From Petrosia ficiformis (Eukaryota; Porifera; Demospongiae; Haplosclerida; Petrosiidae): 64,000 nucleotides of DNA. Numbering within the stretch: position 1 is the first letter of the stretch; every line of letters starts with the position of its first letter. Both the position numbers and the translations under genes were made by a program. The stretch spans positions 221,001-285,000 of the forward strand of contig OX345643.1 in assembly GCA_947044365.1 (NCBI GenBank), read 5' to 3'. Below are positions 28,852 to 40,440 of the stretch, in pieces. The notes beneath the pieces were generated by a model. It saw only the letters and a list, made by a program, of their open reading frames with translations, was not told the DNA's origin and did no database searches.

Positions 28852-31088
28852 TCTCTTCCTTCTAATTCACTTTATCTCTTTTGTAAGCGACAGTTTGGTC
28901 TCGTCTCAAGACACTGGGGTAAGTTTTGAAAGCGGATAGTTCAAAGGCTCGTATACATATTATATTGTAGTAGTATTAATACTGGGGGAACATACGACTT
29001 CCTTTATGTATTTATGTATTCATGTCATTTTCTGTTTTGATAACAGTGTAGTAACATGTGTCAATTATTACTACAGAACGTAAAAGGTTTTATAAACAGG
29101 TTGTAGTTCACAGATTATCAGGTATCATATTACTAGTTAGTATCTTGTGTAAGTGAGATTCTTTGTAGATGATCAGTACGGAGTGTGTTTAGATAACCGC
29201 AATCTTCGCACGCCTTTTCGAAAGGTTTTTGCAGTGCCAAGTAAATCTTTAGCTCTCGCAGTAGCTCAAGAATGGGATGTACAGACTGGTATAATTCAGC
29301 CATCATTAATGCATCTGGTACAATACATACATACAATGTAATCATGAAGTGTGATATTTAATATTTGTTTTTATAGACTGGACTTTGTAATACTGTTATT
29401 GATAATCCATTGAATAACACAAGAGATGATTTAGTGAAGCAAGCAATACGATACCTCACATCTGATACAATATGGTAAGTTATGGTATTATGAAGGTGGA
29501 TCAATAATCACATGATCACTTATCTGCAATCTGATTGGATGTAGTAGTCAATAATTGCTTTTGCGTTTTCATGTTGTCACTACAAGAGCTGTAGTCCAAT
29601 TCCCATTCCTACTATCATTTATAATTACATTCCAATACCCATTCCTACTATCATTCGTAATTACATTCCTGTATCTTCATTCCAATACTCATTCCTACTA
29701 TCATTCGAAATTACATTCCGGTATCTTCATTCCAGTACTCATTCCTACTATCATTCGTAATTACATTCCTGTATCTTCATTCCAATACTCATTCCTACTA
29801 TCACTCATAATTACATTCCAGTATCCTCATTCCAATACTATAGTTTTCGATCGACAGAACCAGTGTTAGCAGAATTACAAGAAAAAGAGTGGGACCCCAT
29901 ATTAAAGTGGTTTAATGAAAGGTGTGTTTTTATCAGTCTGTTTACAAGTATAGATTCAACTGATAATTTCTTATATCAACATTGTGTGGTTAATTATGGA
30001 TTATATATATATTACCGTAGCAACCACATTATGAGAAATGTTATCAATCCAGTTATAGTTTATTACATCAATAAACTTGCTTGTGGTATAATATGTACAT
30101 TTATAGAAGATGTAAAGATTGCTTTGAGTTTCATACCAGGAGATTAGGAAAGGCGTGGATGGAATCGCTACCTATATTACTAACATAGACATGATGTATA
30201 ATAAATGAAATGTTTTTCCGAATATAAATTATTATTTATAGTAAATTATTAGCACAAGTATGGCTAATTGAACTGTATCGCTCTTCCTTTACTATATATA
30301 ATGTAATATATCATATAATTATGATCATAATTATGCTATTAGGTTTAATGGAGATCTAAAATCTACTACATCTCTGACAATGTGTCTGCCATCCCTGGAG
30401 CTGATAGATAGTATTACTGAGTACATAAATGGTATGGATGTCTGGTCTGTGGCAGGTTAGCTTTGGTTATCAGAGGATGTTGTAGTGGTTAAGTCAAATG
30501 ATACACTTGAACCATTAGCTCCTCCTGATACTTAGTGGTTTCTTTGTGTATATGCCTTTTATCTTACCCATTGCAGACCTTTTTGTTTCTGTTCTTACCC
30601 TCCTATATACACCCTTCAGGGTTTTCACATGCTTTGGAATCAAATTCTTCTCTTGTCCTTACATCAGCTTTGTTTGGAGACAGAGTTGACCCTCTCCAAG
30701 CTTGTGAACTATCACAGTTAGAAATGAGACACCAGGTCTGTTAGTTATGTTGTAATTATAATTATATTAAGTTACCTAATGTATACACAAGTACATATAC
30801 GCTGTAGATAACATTGCATGTACACCTGTCAACTGAAGCCTTTGTAATAACTAGGTCAAGGCATGCCTGAACATAGTCATCTCAATAATATTATTCATAG
30901 TTTTCAAACTGAACATGTCATTATTGACTCCTACACATTTAATCTCCCAATAGACCAGTCGTTGGGGTACTGTTGAATGGCAACACAGTATTGAAACTCA
31001 AGATCTGCTATCACGTCTCTCGGCTTCACTTCTTCTGATGCAATTATCAAAGGACTTGACCTTGTTCACCTCTAAAGAGCTATCATGA
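28822..31088 (+). CDS. ATPAF2: ATP synthase mitochondrial F1 assembly factor 2 (Atp12)
   Basis: Matrix chaperone that binds the F1 alpha subunit during ATP synthase assembly. The N-terminus MASSVSLSFHSLPSNSLYLF is Ser/Leu/Arg-rich and lacks acids, as expected of a presequence. Then come ERKRFYKQVVVHRLS, LAVAQEWDVQTGIIQPSLMH, LTGLCNTVIDNPLNNTRDDL, LAELQEKEWDPILKWFNER, FNGDLKSTTSLTMCLPSLEL, DVWSVAGFSHALESNSSLV and TSRWGTVEWQHSIETQDLLS. It ends SKELS. Each block is collinear with animal and yeast Atp12. The start overlaps the SLC35F5 coding exon on the other strand. No other in-frame ATG exists in exon 1. Confidence 0.94.
29600..29850. repeat. 50-bp minisatellite, ATPAF2 intron
   Basis: About four to five copies of ATTCCTACTATCATTCGTAA then TTACATTCCTGTATCTTCAT and TCCAATACTC. 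Pyrimidine-rich on the plus strand and close to the 3' splice site. Confidence 0.85.
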
Positions 31089-31412
31089 CCCCATATCCAG
31101 AACCTGTTAAATTCTTGTAGGCAGGTTGTAACTTGCTTTTCATATAGTATTATAATTAGAAATAGGCTCTGTATGACATGATATCTTTGATGTACTTTGT
31201 TTACAGTTATGACATTAGTACATATAATATAATATTATATATGGGCATACAGATCAGCTGTTGACATGTCTCTAACTGGATGATAAAAATAATAATCGTG
31301 AGTGGGTGTCTATACTGTGCTTATATAAGTCATCAAGTAATTAGTTATTGCAAGCTGTGCAACTGCTCTACAGCTGACAAGACACATCATCACAGCTTGG
31401 AATAAAGGAGAT
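31089..31412 (+). promoter_or_regulatory. Region between ATPAF2 and SOCS with a TATA-like box
   Basis: No coding exon is seen here. TTATATAAG at about 31321-31329 lies some 85-90 bp before the SOCS start and would suit a TATA box with a 5' UTR of about 60 nt. The rest is AT-rich sequence. Confidence 0.45.
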
Positions 31413-32060
31413 ATGAGTTGTTGCGTTGAAAAAGAACATCGATCTGGTCTCCATGAGACTTTACAGAAATTACCAGAAATAGGATGGTATTATGGGAATT
31501 TGTCCGTAGAAGAAGCAGAGAGCATTCTCAAAGACGAGCCAAATGGAGCGTTTCTTGTAAGAGACACAAACGATTCGCCAAAAGATACAGAATTGTACAC
31601 AATTACTTTCAAGATAAGTGGTCGATGTGGAAGTGTTAGGGTGGAATATTCTAAAGGTTACTTCACATTATCCCTAGCAGATCCAGGTTTACCTCTATTT
31701 CGCACAATGATGGATTTAGTTGGATATTCCCATAATCGTTCAATTGTACAGAAGAAACCTGTTTGCGTACTAACTGGACATCACAGATCCAGAGATATAT
31801 ACCTCTTCTTGAAAAAACCTGTGAATCGCCATGCAAAGATGCACTCACTACAACACTTATGTCGTCTCACTATTAGCACACACGTCACATTGGATAAAAT
31901 ACCAAATCTACCATTACCTCGACACTTGAAAGACAACTATCTTCTGCAAAATCCACTTTTGGATGAAGATCTGTATGTATTAGAAGATGATGTTTACTCG
32001 GAACTGTCATCAAGCTCCTCAAACAACTCTGATCTTGATCTACCTACTGGGGATACATGA
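31413..32060 (+). CDS. Suppressor of cytokine signalling (SH2 + SOCS box), intronless
   Basis: Adaptor that binds phosphotyrosine through SH2 and recruits Elongin B/C-Cullin5 through the SOCS box. It is a single exon of 215 residues. The SH2 domain runs from about residue 25 (GWYYGNLSVEEAESILKD) with the phosphotyrosine-binding FLVRDTND motif. The SOCS box at about 150-185 has the BC-box HSLQHLCRLTI and the Cul5-box LPLPRHLKD. An acidic, Ser-rich tail ends DLDLPTGDT. The family is clear, but which SOCS subtype (2, 5 or 6/7-like) cannot be settled by eye. It is tail-to-tail with a second SOCS gene at 33321-33937. Confidence 0.92.
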   Translation: MSCCVEKEHRSGLHETLQKLPEIGWYYGNLSVEEAESILKDEPNGAFLVRDTNDSPKDTELYTITFKISGRCGSVRVEYSKGYFTLSLADPGLPLFRTMMDLVGYSHNRSIVQKKPVCVLTGHHRSRDIYLFLKKPVNRHAKMHSLQHLCRLTISTHVTLDKIPNLPLPRHLKDNYLLQNPLLDEDLYVLEDDVYSELSSSSSNNSDLDLPTGDT

Positions 32061-33320
32061 TACATACAAATTATTAATGCATATATCCGGAATACATGTT
32101 CCATATTGGAATGTTTAGCAACAGTATCAACTTATTCCATAGAGCGAAGTTATGTTTTAGTTCTAATTTTAACCATCCATTCATCCATCTGTCATCCATC
32201 CACACATACACACACACACACACACTTTATTGTACACCATCAAACAATACAATCTCGACTATACACATAACTATTGAAGTATTGGATATCTTATTATGTA
32301 TGTCTGTTTATTTGAATGTATCAATATTGTATCATATATCCAGTGATATTTTGTACCAGGTATCATAGTGTGTGGTTTTATACTGTTTTATATCAAATTT
32401 AAAATGAAACTTGTTCAACTACCTCAAAATCATTTTGTTGTTTTCTCTAAATCAAGTGACATGTATAAAACAAACAGTTACTGTTTATTTGATTGGCTTC
32501 ATGATTGTAACTTGTGAAATTTTAAATGGCATGGATGTAATTCCATTTTTGGGTATCTACGTAAACATACTATTGAATGCAGTACGTTTGGTGTGAAGCT
32601 CTTCAGTAGACCACACAATATAAAAATGTATTACCTTTTCTAACATTTATATTGAATAGCTTAGCAATTATACGAAAGACAAAACAACAATGAATATAAT
32701 TAAGACATCAGTAGGATCACTCTAAATAATAGCGATGATCCATAGATACATTGATGAGATGTATTAACTCTTTCAGTGAAGTTGAGTTCATCAATGCATC
32801 TCCTATGCTTGCTACAAACACCGTAGTAACATTATATAACTATTGATACCGGTATTACATGTGCCTTAGAGCAGTGAAGATGTGTGACATTTAATATTGT
32901 ACATATTTACACATAAATATATTCCTTACTATATAATTAAACTAGTGTAATAACTGTCAGATACGTCCACAGGAGTATGTATACTTGTACATGCATATAA
33001 TTTCTACAGTCATCAAATTACACACGAGAATGCTGTCAGTCAACACACGATTAGAAGTATAACAAATAATTAATAATAACAGTATAAGAGTGGTATTATC
33101 AGATGAGGTTTGGGGGGTTGGAATTCTCAAAACAAAACTGAAGAGAAGCCAAGCCAAATTCATAGATAGCTTGTATGTATGTATACACAATTACAATTAT
33201 ATATACACATATAATATGTATGTATAATATACATAAAACACATACATACGTGTGCATACATACATATGTACAATACTAAATTCAGCTATGTATGTACAGA
33301 AAAGATATAAAAAGGTTCAA
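32061..33320. other. 1.26-kb intergenic region between two SOCS genes
   Basis: No supported gene. AT-rich sequence with a (CA)n tract near 32205-32226, dispersed TATG/CATA tracts near 33170-33260, and short open frames without family resemblance. Probably the two 3' UTRs plus spacer. Confidence 0.6.
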
Positions 33321-33937
33321 CTATGATTTGATACTCTGCATTGGAATAATTGGAGGAGAAGAGCAAAATTCTAACAAGTATCTTTTTAGATGAGGAGGAA
33401 GAGGTAAAGTTTCAACATCTTCCGGAGTCCTCCATTGTCGTACAATTTCAATTCTACATAGGTGCTGTAAAGAGAGTACCTCTTTTAATACTGGATATCG
33501 TAAAGTAACAAAAAGTTCTCCGATTTCTGGGATATCCACGTAAAAGTATTTATTATCGTCCCTAACGTAATATTCTATTAAGTCTACAACTGAAATAAAA
33601 GAAGGTAGGTCTTGAGTTGATGAGTCCAGTTTAAATAACCCTCTACTGAAATGAACCCGAACACTGATAACCATTCCGTGTGCTTTCATAGATAATGTAA
33701 ATAAATGACACGGATCATTACTGTCTCTGAGAATAAATGATCCATTTAGTGTGTTTTTTAATATTGCATCAGCTTGTTCACCATTTAATTCACCCCAATA
33801 CCAACCACATAACTTGAGACGATGTAATATATCTGAAAGACTCACCTGAGGGAGGAGTGGAGGAGGATATTTGTACATATGGTATTTAGAATATTTTGAC
33901 TTACCCTATGATTGCGTGGAGCTTTAGACATCACCAT
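33321..33937 (-). CDS. Suppressor of cytokine signalling, SOCS6/7-like
   Basis: SH2 plus SOCS-box adaptor for Cullin5 ligases. Exon 1 (MVMSKAPRNHR, ATG at 33937) splices over a short intron to VSLSDILHRLKLCGWYWGEL. The SH2 core is NGEQADAILKNTLNGSFILR with FILRDSNDP, and the SOCS box is LSLQHLCRIEIV with LPLPPHLKRYLLEF. GWYWG and SLQHLCR resemble SOCS6/7 most. Length is about 187 residues with almost no N-terminal extension, unlike long vertebrate SOCS6/7. The longer open frame starting inside the intron was not used. It is divergent from DHRS7B (151 bp). Confidence 0.88.
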
Positions 33938-34088
33938 TTGTAGATGTCCTATCTTGATTACCTGTTCCTAAAGACATGTGAATGGTACCTTATACATAAG
34001 GGTTAATGAGCATTACCCACCCACCACTAGTAAACAGTCCTCTATCTCCTCCTCTGCAATTAATTAAAATTTTAATTACTGTTTAAAG

Positions 34089-35446
34089 ATGTCTGGACTC
34101 AAGACAGTTGGGCAATTTTTAGTCCTGCTAGCTGGTCTAACAGCCTTATACAAGACATACAGAAGATGGAGAACATATAAAGCTGTTCGTAAGTTAGCAG
34201 GTAAAGTGATTCTAATCACTGGAGCAAGTGGAGGACTTGGAGAAGGTATACAAGTATAATTAGTGGGCGGGGCTGGTTTAATTAATTAATTAACTATTAT
34301 GTAATTTTTAGCTATAGTTAGAGTTCTACATTCAGTTGGTGTAAAAGTGATTCTTGCTGGTCGTGATATCCATAAACTTCAACAGATCAAGTTTACTCTG
34401 GATTCCGAAACTCCAGGAAATGTATGTATGGACATATGTATGTATATGTATGTATGTATGTATGTATGTACATGTTTTATTGTCAGGGTACTACTGTACG
34501 ACATTCACCAGCCATATTGGAGCTCGACCTCACAGAGGGACATACGATTGTTGATCGTGCTCACTCTGCTCTGAATCTATTTGGTCATATTGATGTACTT
34601 ATCAATAATGCTGGTGAGTTGATGATATACGTATAGGATAGATGGATTTTAGTCACATGACATAGGTGTGAGCTCAAGGGGTAGTGTACTAGAGACTGAT
34701 ATAAGAGTTGATCGTACTATAATGGAGACTAACTTCTTTGGCCCTATTCAACTCACTAAAGGTTAGAATATCTGTAACTATGGCAACCTTGACGACAATG
34801 TAAATTTAATATTTCTACTGTGAGTGAACATGATCACTCAATTTTAATTAGTTTTTATTATTAATTATAGCACATATTTAATTAAAAATAATATGATTAT
34901 ATTTTTATGTAGCACTCTTGCCATCAATGTTGGAACGAGGTTGTGGACAGATTGTAGTCATTAGTAGTATACAAGGCAAAATGGGAGTGCCCCTTAGATC
35001 ATCATGTCAGTAATTACGTATAATTATAAGATGTTATATTCTCTTCTCTCCAGACTCAGCATCTAAACATGCATTACATGGATATTTTGATTCTCTAAGA
35101 GTAGAAGTTGCTCCCAGAGGAATTTCTGTAACACTGGTTTGTCTTGGATATGTTCAAACAAGACTATCAGTAAATGCATTACGTGGAGATGGTAGTCAAC
35201 ATGGAGGTAGGTATACTTATATATCATCTATTTATCCATTAATATGTATCTATTTTAGTGACAGATGCTACCACAGCTAAAGGAATGAGTGTAGAGAAAG
35301 CAGCCCATAAAACTATTGAAAGTTTTTCACTTCATAAGAGAGAATGTGTATTAGCCAAACCAATTCATCAAATAGCTTTATATATTAACATGTTATGTCC
35401 TGAATTAATAGACTGGATACTTAGAAAACGAGCTAAAGTTAATTAA
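34089..35446 (+). CDS. DHRS7B: Dehydrogenase/reductase SDR family member 7B-like
   Basis: Membrane-anchored classical short-chain dehydrogenase/reductase, linked in mammals to peroxisomal and ER ether-lipid synthesis (acyl-DHAP reductase activity). An N-terminal hydrophobic helix ([18 protein letters not shown]) precedes the Rossmann motif [15 protein letters not shown]. Other motifs are [15 protein letters not shown], the [17 protein letters not shown] block containing the catalytic Ser, and the [16 protein letters not shown] active site. SIQGKM and VNALRGDGS also occur in DHRS7B. It ends RKRAKVN. It is adjacent to TMEM11, as in human 17p11.2, which supports the DHRS7B assignment over DHRS7 or DHRS7C. 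Confidence 0.9.
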
Positions 35447-35532
35447 TTAATTCATTAATTTTAATTAATTCAGTGAGTTCTGCAAAAAAACATCAAAAAA
35501 AAACAAGTTTGTCAAATCTATAGATTGAGTTA

Positions 35533-36134
35533 TTAATAATATATTTTATATATTCTCCATATGAAATAGGAACATATTACTAATGATAGAGAAGTATGAA
35601 GGACCTTTCGATAGATATCATTACGTCTTACTAGTACCACAGGAGAGCGAGTACTCAACTCATGACTTGGAACTTTAGTGATCTCCTCACCATACCAGTC
35701 CACTTGATACTTACAACATGGATCGTATTGCCACGAGAAGTTGTATACGAAAGCACAAGATATGCCAAATATTCCCAATGGTATCGGAATGTAATTAGTT
35801 AAATGTCCTGGTACAAGAGGAAGGAGTATCAATGTCCCTAAGTTTGCTATGACAGATGATTTGTGCAAGAAATTTCCAAATTTTATCCATCGTATAACAT
35901 CATCTCCTAGTGTCCGAGGTTCAATAACTATAAGAGAATAATTCTTTTCAAGAACTGATTCAAATTCTTTCTCAAATTTGTCCTTGGTATCACGTGATCT
36001 GGTCCCACCCACTTCTCTACGCACAATATACCATTCTTGATCTCTCTGTAATTGCAGCCTAATATTAATAATAAATTTAATAAATATAATTTTAATTCAT
36101 TAATATATAATACTTACTCTCCACTGTTGTTCAT
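35533..36134 (-). CDS. TMEM11: Transmembrane protein 11, mitochondrial (PMI)
   Basis: Inner-membrane protein associated with MICOS that shapes cristae. Exon 1 is tiny (MNNSGE, ATG 36134) and splices to LQLQRDQEWYIVRREV. Family blocks are KNYSLIVIEPRTLGDDVIRW, KFGNFLHKSSVIANLGTLIL, FSWQYDPCCKYQVDWYGEEI and TRSPVVLVRRNDIYRKVLHT. Two hydrophobic segments (LGTLILLPLVPG and IPIPLGIFGISCAFVYNF) are the membrane helices. Length of about 180 matches vertebrate TMEM11. It is divergent from TOM1 (161 bp) and 86 bp from the DHRS7B stop. Confidence 0.94.
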
Positions 36135-36295
36135 TTCTGTTACCTTCTGCAGCTAGCCAGTTTTCCAGACCACACCCACTGACACACCCCTTCACAAAAT
36201 CATGTGATAGTAGCCCTTCCTCCAGACTCCAGTTCACTGAGTTCAGCTTTACATGTTGTATGTTGTGCTCTAAAAAGTAAAGGATATTCTAAAAG

Positions 36296-37373
36296 ATGGC
36301 TCTGTTCGGATTTGGTGCCTTTTCTACTCCTATTGGATCTTTAATAGGTGAGGAAAATAACATTATTCTAAATGAAGTATGTGATAAAATATTATGATAT
36401 GTTTTCCTTTTACTAGAGCAAGCTACAGACAATTCAGCATCTGCTGGTAACATAGCTCTTCATTTACAAATATGTGATGCTGTTAATGATAACGATGCTG
36501 GGTAAATACACATATAATAATAATAATAATAATAATTAGTGCACGAATTAATTAATTAATTAATTAATTAAATGGGTCAATGATTAATTACTTCCTTTAG
36601 ACCTAAAGAAGCTGTTGCTGCTATCAGAAAGAGACTTACAGGCAACGCAAAGAACTTTCATATTATAAATCTCACATTGACAGTAAGGAATAGATTAAAA
36701 AGAGGGAAATTCCCTTTTTAATTATGTACTTTTAGGTTCTTGAAACTTGTGTTAAGAATTGTGGTATTCGGTTTCATTCTAAGATAGCTCAAAAAGATTT
36801 CTTGAAGGATTTGATGAGTGTTATACATGCCAAGGTAGTGTTTGTATTTCCTGTTTAATTAATCTGTTTTTATTACCTGTATATAAGCATACATACTTTC
36901 ATTATGTGTTACCGTTACCATGGTGATATATGTTATTGTAATATTATGTAATTAAATTAAAAAGCACAATATAATGAATATTAATTAGTTATTGTTATAT
37001 CTATAGAATAATCCTCCTACTATTGTGTGTGAGCGTATATTGGGTTTAATTCAATACTGGACCGATGCTTTCAAAAATAAACCACAGCTATCTGCTGTCC
37101 AGGAACTATATGAACAATTGAAAGATGAAGGAACTGAGTTCCCTCCATTAGATCTAGACTCATTGACTCCTGTGGATACTTTAAATAGAGTATGTATATA
37201 CATCACATGACACATCATATTTTCATGTACTAGTCACCTGATCATGTTTTATAATGCACTCTTGAGAATACTTAATTCGTAACTACCTGTGATTATGTGA
37301 CACTTGGGCGGACCAATCAACATCTCAATTTGATAACGTACTCTAACCTATGTTGAGCCTCACACTTTAAGAA

Positions 37374-37418
<45 letters not shown>

Positions 37419-39278
37419 TTAGGGTGGAGCAAGAACAGCAGGCAGAGCACAGGTACGTATGTGTGTTATATTAATACACTACTAGACACATTTGAAATGA
37501 CCGATAACCACTTCTAGTCATTATACTTGTTACTAATTCTGATATACTCACTATGATAGCACTATACAGGCTTTCATTTAGAAAAATTGTCAAGGGGGGG
37601 CAAAAGTTGAATGTTGAGAACTTTGGGGTGGCGATGTATAGGGTTGGTGTGGTCTGCACACGAACTGCCGAGGGGGGTATGGGGGCATGCTCCCCCAGGG
37701 ATTTTTTTGGTGTTAGACGCTCTGAGGTCATTTCTGGTACATTTTCAGACCACAATGATGTAACTGTTTGAGATACTATTTTTGGAATCTAAACCCAAAA
37801 TAGTTGTATTTAGCTAACTATTAACATTAAAAATATTTTTGGGCAACCAAATTCCCAAGGGGGGGCAAGACTCTAGCAAGGGGGGGGCGAATGCCCCCCC
37901 CTGCCCCCCCCCTAAATGAAACCCTGCTATATATACTCAGTGGTGTGGAAATAGGCAGTCGTGCAGGACATTGTCCGATAAATCTAGTGAATGTCCAGTA
38001 AATTGAAACTGAACTGTATACAAACTATTACAAAGTATATGGGAGCAGGACAAGAGTGGTGAAAATAGGTCAAAATGTCCGGTAGCTGGCTCACTATTTC
38101 CACACCCCTGTATATACTGGTTCTAATGAATCTCATTCTGGTTCTAATATTACATAATTTCTGGTTCTGATAATATTGTAGCTTGAACTTGTTCAACCCG
38201 GAGGTGGAAGTAATACAAGTGGACAAGTAAGGACCCGCTCTTCACAAAGACCAGTTGGTCCATTAAAACCAGAACAAATCGCTAAACTCCTTTCTGAACT
38301 TGATGTGGTTAGAAGGTAAGGAGATTATTAAATACGATATAAGTAGACAGATTCCCATTCTGGTACAGGAACCTGGATGTTATGAATGAAATTCTTGTTG
38401 AGAATGAGCCTGGCAAAGAGAAAGAAGATGATTTGACTCTCATGCAAGAACTAAATACCACACTCCGAGCTATGCAAGAGAGAGCCACCATGTTGATTGG
38501 ACGGATAGCTGATGAAATAGTACTAGGTATATTTGAAATAGATAAACATACATACATACATACATACATACGTACGTACGTACATACATACATACATACA
38601 TACATACATACGTACATACGTACATACATACATACGTACGTACAAACGTACGTACAGACTGTTCATACTAAATTATTTTTCATGTTTTCAGAGAGTCTCT
38701 TACAAATTAATGATGAACTAAATACATCATTTACAAGATATGATCGTCATATGAAGAATAGACAGGCAGTTTTACAACAACCACAGCAAGTGTCAGAGGA
38801 TAATGTGACTCCACTTTTTGTACCTCTAACCTCTGATGTATGATAAGAATTAGGATTTCTGCACCATTTCTTTATTCATCCACTCATCCACTCATCCACT
38901 CATCCATTCATCCATTCATCCATTCATCCATTCATCCATTCATCCATTCATTCATTCATCCATTCATCCATTCATCCATTCATTCATTCATCCATTCATT
39001 CATTCATCCATTCATTCATTCATCCATTGTCAGATTTATTCAGATATCATTATGTATGTATATTGTTTCTTAGCCTCAGGATACCTCACTTCCAGAAATT
39101 ACTTACCCTTCATTGGATTTACCACCTTCGTATGAGGAGAGTGGAGGTGATACAGCAGTAGGTCAGCTCATCGACTTAGGAATTGAACTGGGTCCAATCA
39201 GTAATGGAGGACAGGTACCACCTTCACAACAAAATGAGGGAGAGGGAGATATCGTGACTCAACTAGCTCAAATAGGTA

Positions 39279-39329
<51 letters not shown>

Positions 39330-40057
39330 TTGGTTATCTCTTGTATATTTAGGTATCACAACAGAGACAAATAAACAAGAAGAACTGACCACATCGGATC
39401 GAGATGAGTTTGATATGTTCGCTCAAAGTAGAATAGCGTATAGTACTGGAGGATCAACATATGACGATATCATGCATCAAGGACAAGGGATATCCATCTC
39501 ATCAGCTCTGCATAGACAACCTCAACCTCCACCACTAACAGATTCAAGGTAGGGAGCTCATCTAATGTTGAGAACAAATGTCACATGACTTGTGATGAGA
39601 GTCATGTGACTAATTAATTATTAAAGCTAAGTCATGTGACTAAATAGTGATGTTTACAAGCTGTGGTGACAATTTAAATTTTTAAAAGTCATGTGATAGA
39701 TCATGTGACTTGTGTCAATATTATTTATAGATCACATGATTCAGTTCAATAATTAACCTTAATAATATTATAGTACTCTAATATGATATATTATTAAGGA
39801 TAGTTCCTCGTTATATAGGTATGAAAATCTCCAGACATGGTTGTCTGAAACTGGTGATCCACCAAATCCACAAACACAACAGACTATTGATGATCAAGTT
39901 ACAAGTCAAGGTATTAATAATATTCATTAATTAATAATAGTTGCTATGGTTACTAATAGAATTTGATCAATTCTTGGCTCAACGTGCTGGTAAAGGAAGA
40001 CATCGTCCACAAATGCAACAACAGGAAGAAAAATCAGACGAATTATTTCAGCTGTAA
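36296..40057 (+). CDS. TOM1: TOM1/TOM1L2 endosomal adaptor (VHS-GAT)
   Basis: Ubiquitin-binding ESCRT-0-like adaptor on endosomes. The VHS domain starts MALFGFGAFSTPIGSLIEQA and includes PKEAVAAIRKRLTGNAKNFH, LETCVKNCGIRFHSKIAQKD and NNPPTIVCERILGLIQYW. The GAT domain runs from KPEQIAKLLSELDVVRRNLD to NTSFTRYDRHMKNRQAVL. The long tail has a PPSYEES PPxY motif (a possible Nedd4-type WW ligand) and ends in Gln-rich sequence, MQQQEEKSDELFQL. One pre-duplication gene probably stands for vertebrate TOM1, TOM1L1 and TOM1L2. Introns carry a 360-bp TIR element, a hAT-like MITE and several tetranucleotide tracts. Confidence 0.95.
37375..37416. repeat. (ATT)n microsatellite, TOM1 intron
   Basis: About fourteen perfect ATT units just before the exon beginning GGARTAGRAQ. 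Confidence 0.9.
37567..37926. mobile_element. 360-bp non-autonomous element with TIRs, TOM1 intron
   Basis: Ends are CAGGCTTTCATTTAG and, inverted, CTAAATGAAACCCTG. Inside are G-rich and C-rich runs and the palindrome GGGGGCATGCTCCCCC. No transposase is present. The flanks share CTATA but no exact 8-bp duplication, so the superfamily is uncertain. GC content is far above the surroundings. Confidence 0.65.
37938..38110. mobile_element. hAT-like MITE, copy 2, with exact 8-bp target duplication
   Basis: A 173-bp element with TIRs CAGTGGTGTGGAAATAG and CTATTTCCACACCCCTG. It is flanked on both sides by TATATACT (37930-37937 and 38111-38118). The 8-bp duplication and CAGNGGTG end are hAT features. 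It is homologous to 12598-12734. Non-coding. Confidence 0.88.
38547..38655. repeat. CATA/CGTA tetranucleotide tract, TOM1 intron
   Basis: Perfect ACAT units with interspersed ACGT units just after the exon ending RIADEIVL. Confidence 0.9.
38872..39032. repeat. CATTCATC repeat, TOM1 intron
   Basis: (CATTCATC)n with CACTCATC and CATTCATT variants. Pyrimidine-rich and placed shortly before the exon beginning PQDTSLPE. Confidence 0.9.
39276..39329. repeat. (TATC)n microsatellite, TOM1 intron
   Basis: About thirteen TATC units between the exons ending TQLAQI and starting GITTETNKQ. Confidence 0.9.
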
Positions 40058-40329
40058 AAATCATACTCATTATATTATCTTGTTAATTAATTAATTAATT
40101 AATTATAGCTTGTTTAATGAACCATCAAATTTAGTGGTCATTAAGTAGTTGAAAATGATTTTAAACCATTTTTTTGTTTAAGTAAAAAATAATTATAAAA
40201 TACGAGTCCTAGCTAGTTCACACATAGTAATGAGCATATGATGATTATATAATTATAATTGTAATTTTTGAATCACAATAATTATAGTGTATTCTAGGAA
40301 TCAGTCTTGTGTATAATTAATTATATTAA

Positions 40330-40440
40330 AATACTACAGTATGAAAATAAGAGAACCTAATCCATATGGGAATGAGTCTGCAGCACCAATTCCACATGGG
40401 AATGAGTCTACAGCACTGATTCCACATTGGAACAAGTCTA
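40330..40440. repeat. About 30-bp short tandem repeat where parkin RING2 would be expected
   Basis: Three imperfect copies of GGGAATGAGTCTGCAGCACC plus AATTCCACAT directly after the parkin stop. It has stops in the parkin frame and no Cys/His pattern. Confidence 0.7.

Noticed and set aside
30535..30744. Hydrophobic small protein MVSLCICLLSYPLQTFLF
   Set aside because: Intron sequence running into the ATPAF2 exon that begins GFSHALESN.
32411..32596. Small open frame between the SOCS genes
   Set aside because: AT-rich, no family resemblance, no splice or start context; expected by chance.
33321..33878. SOCS start at 33878 (MYKYPPPLLPQ)
   Set aside because: That N-terminus is intron sequence including the polypyrimidine tract; an upstream ATG exon splices in frame to VSLSDILH.
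40058..40437. Hidden RING2 exon for the parkin-like gene
   Set aside because: I read all minus-strand frames of this gap: no Cys/His cluster, many stops, only AT-rich sequence and a 30-bp repeat.
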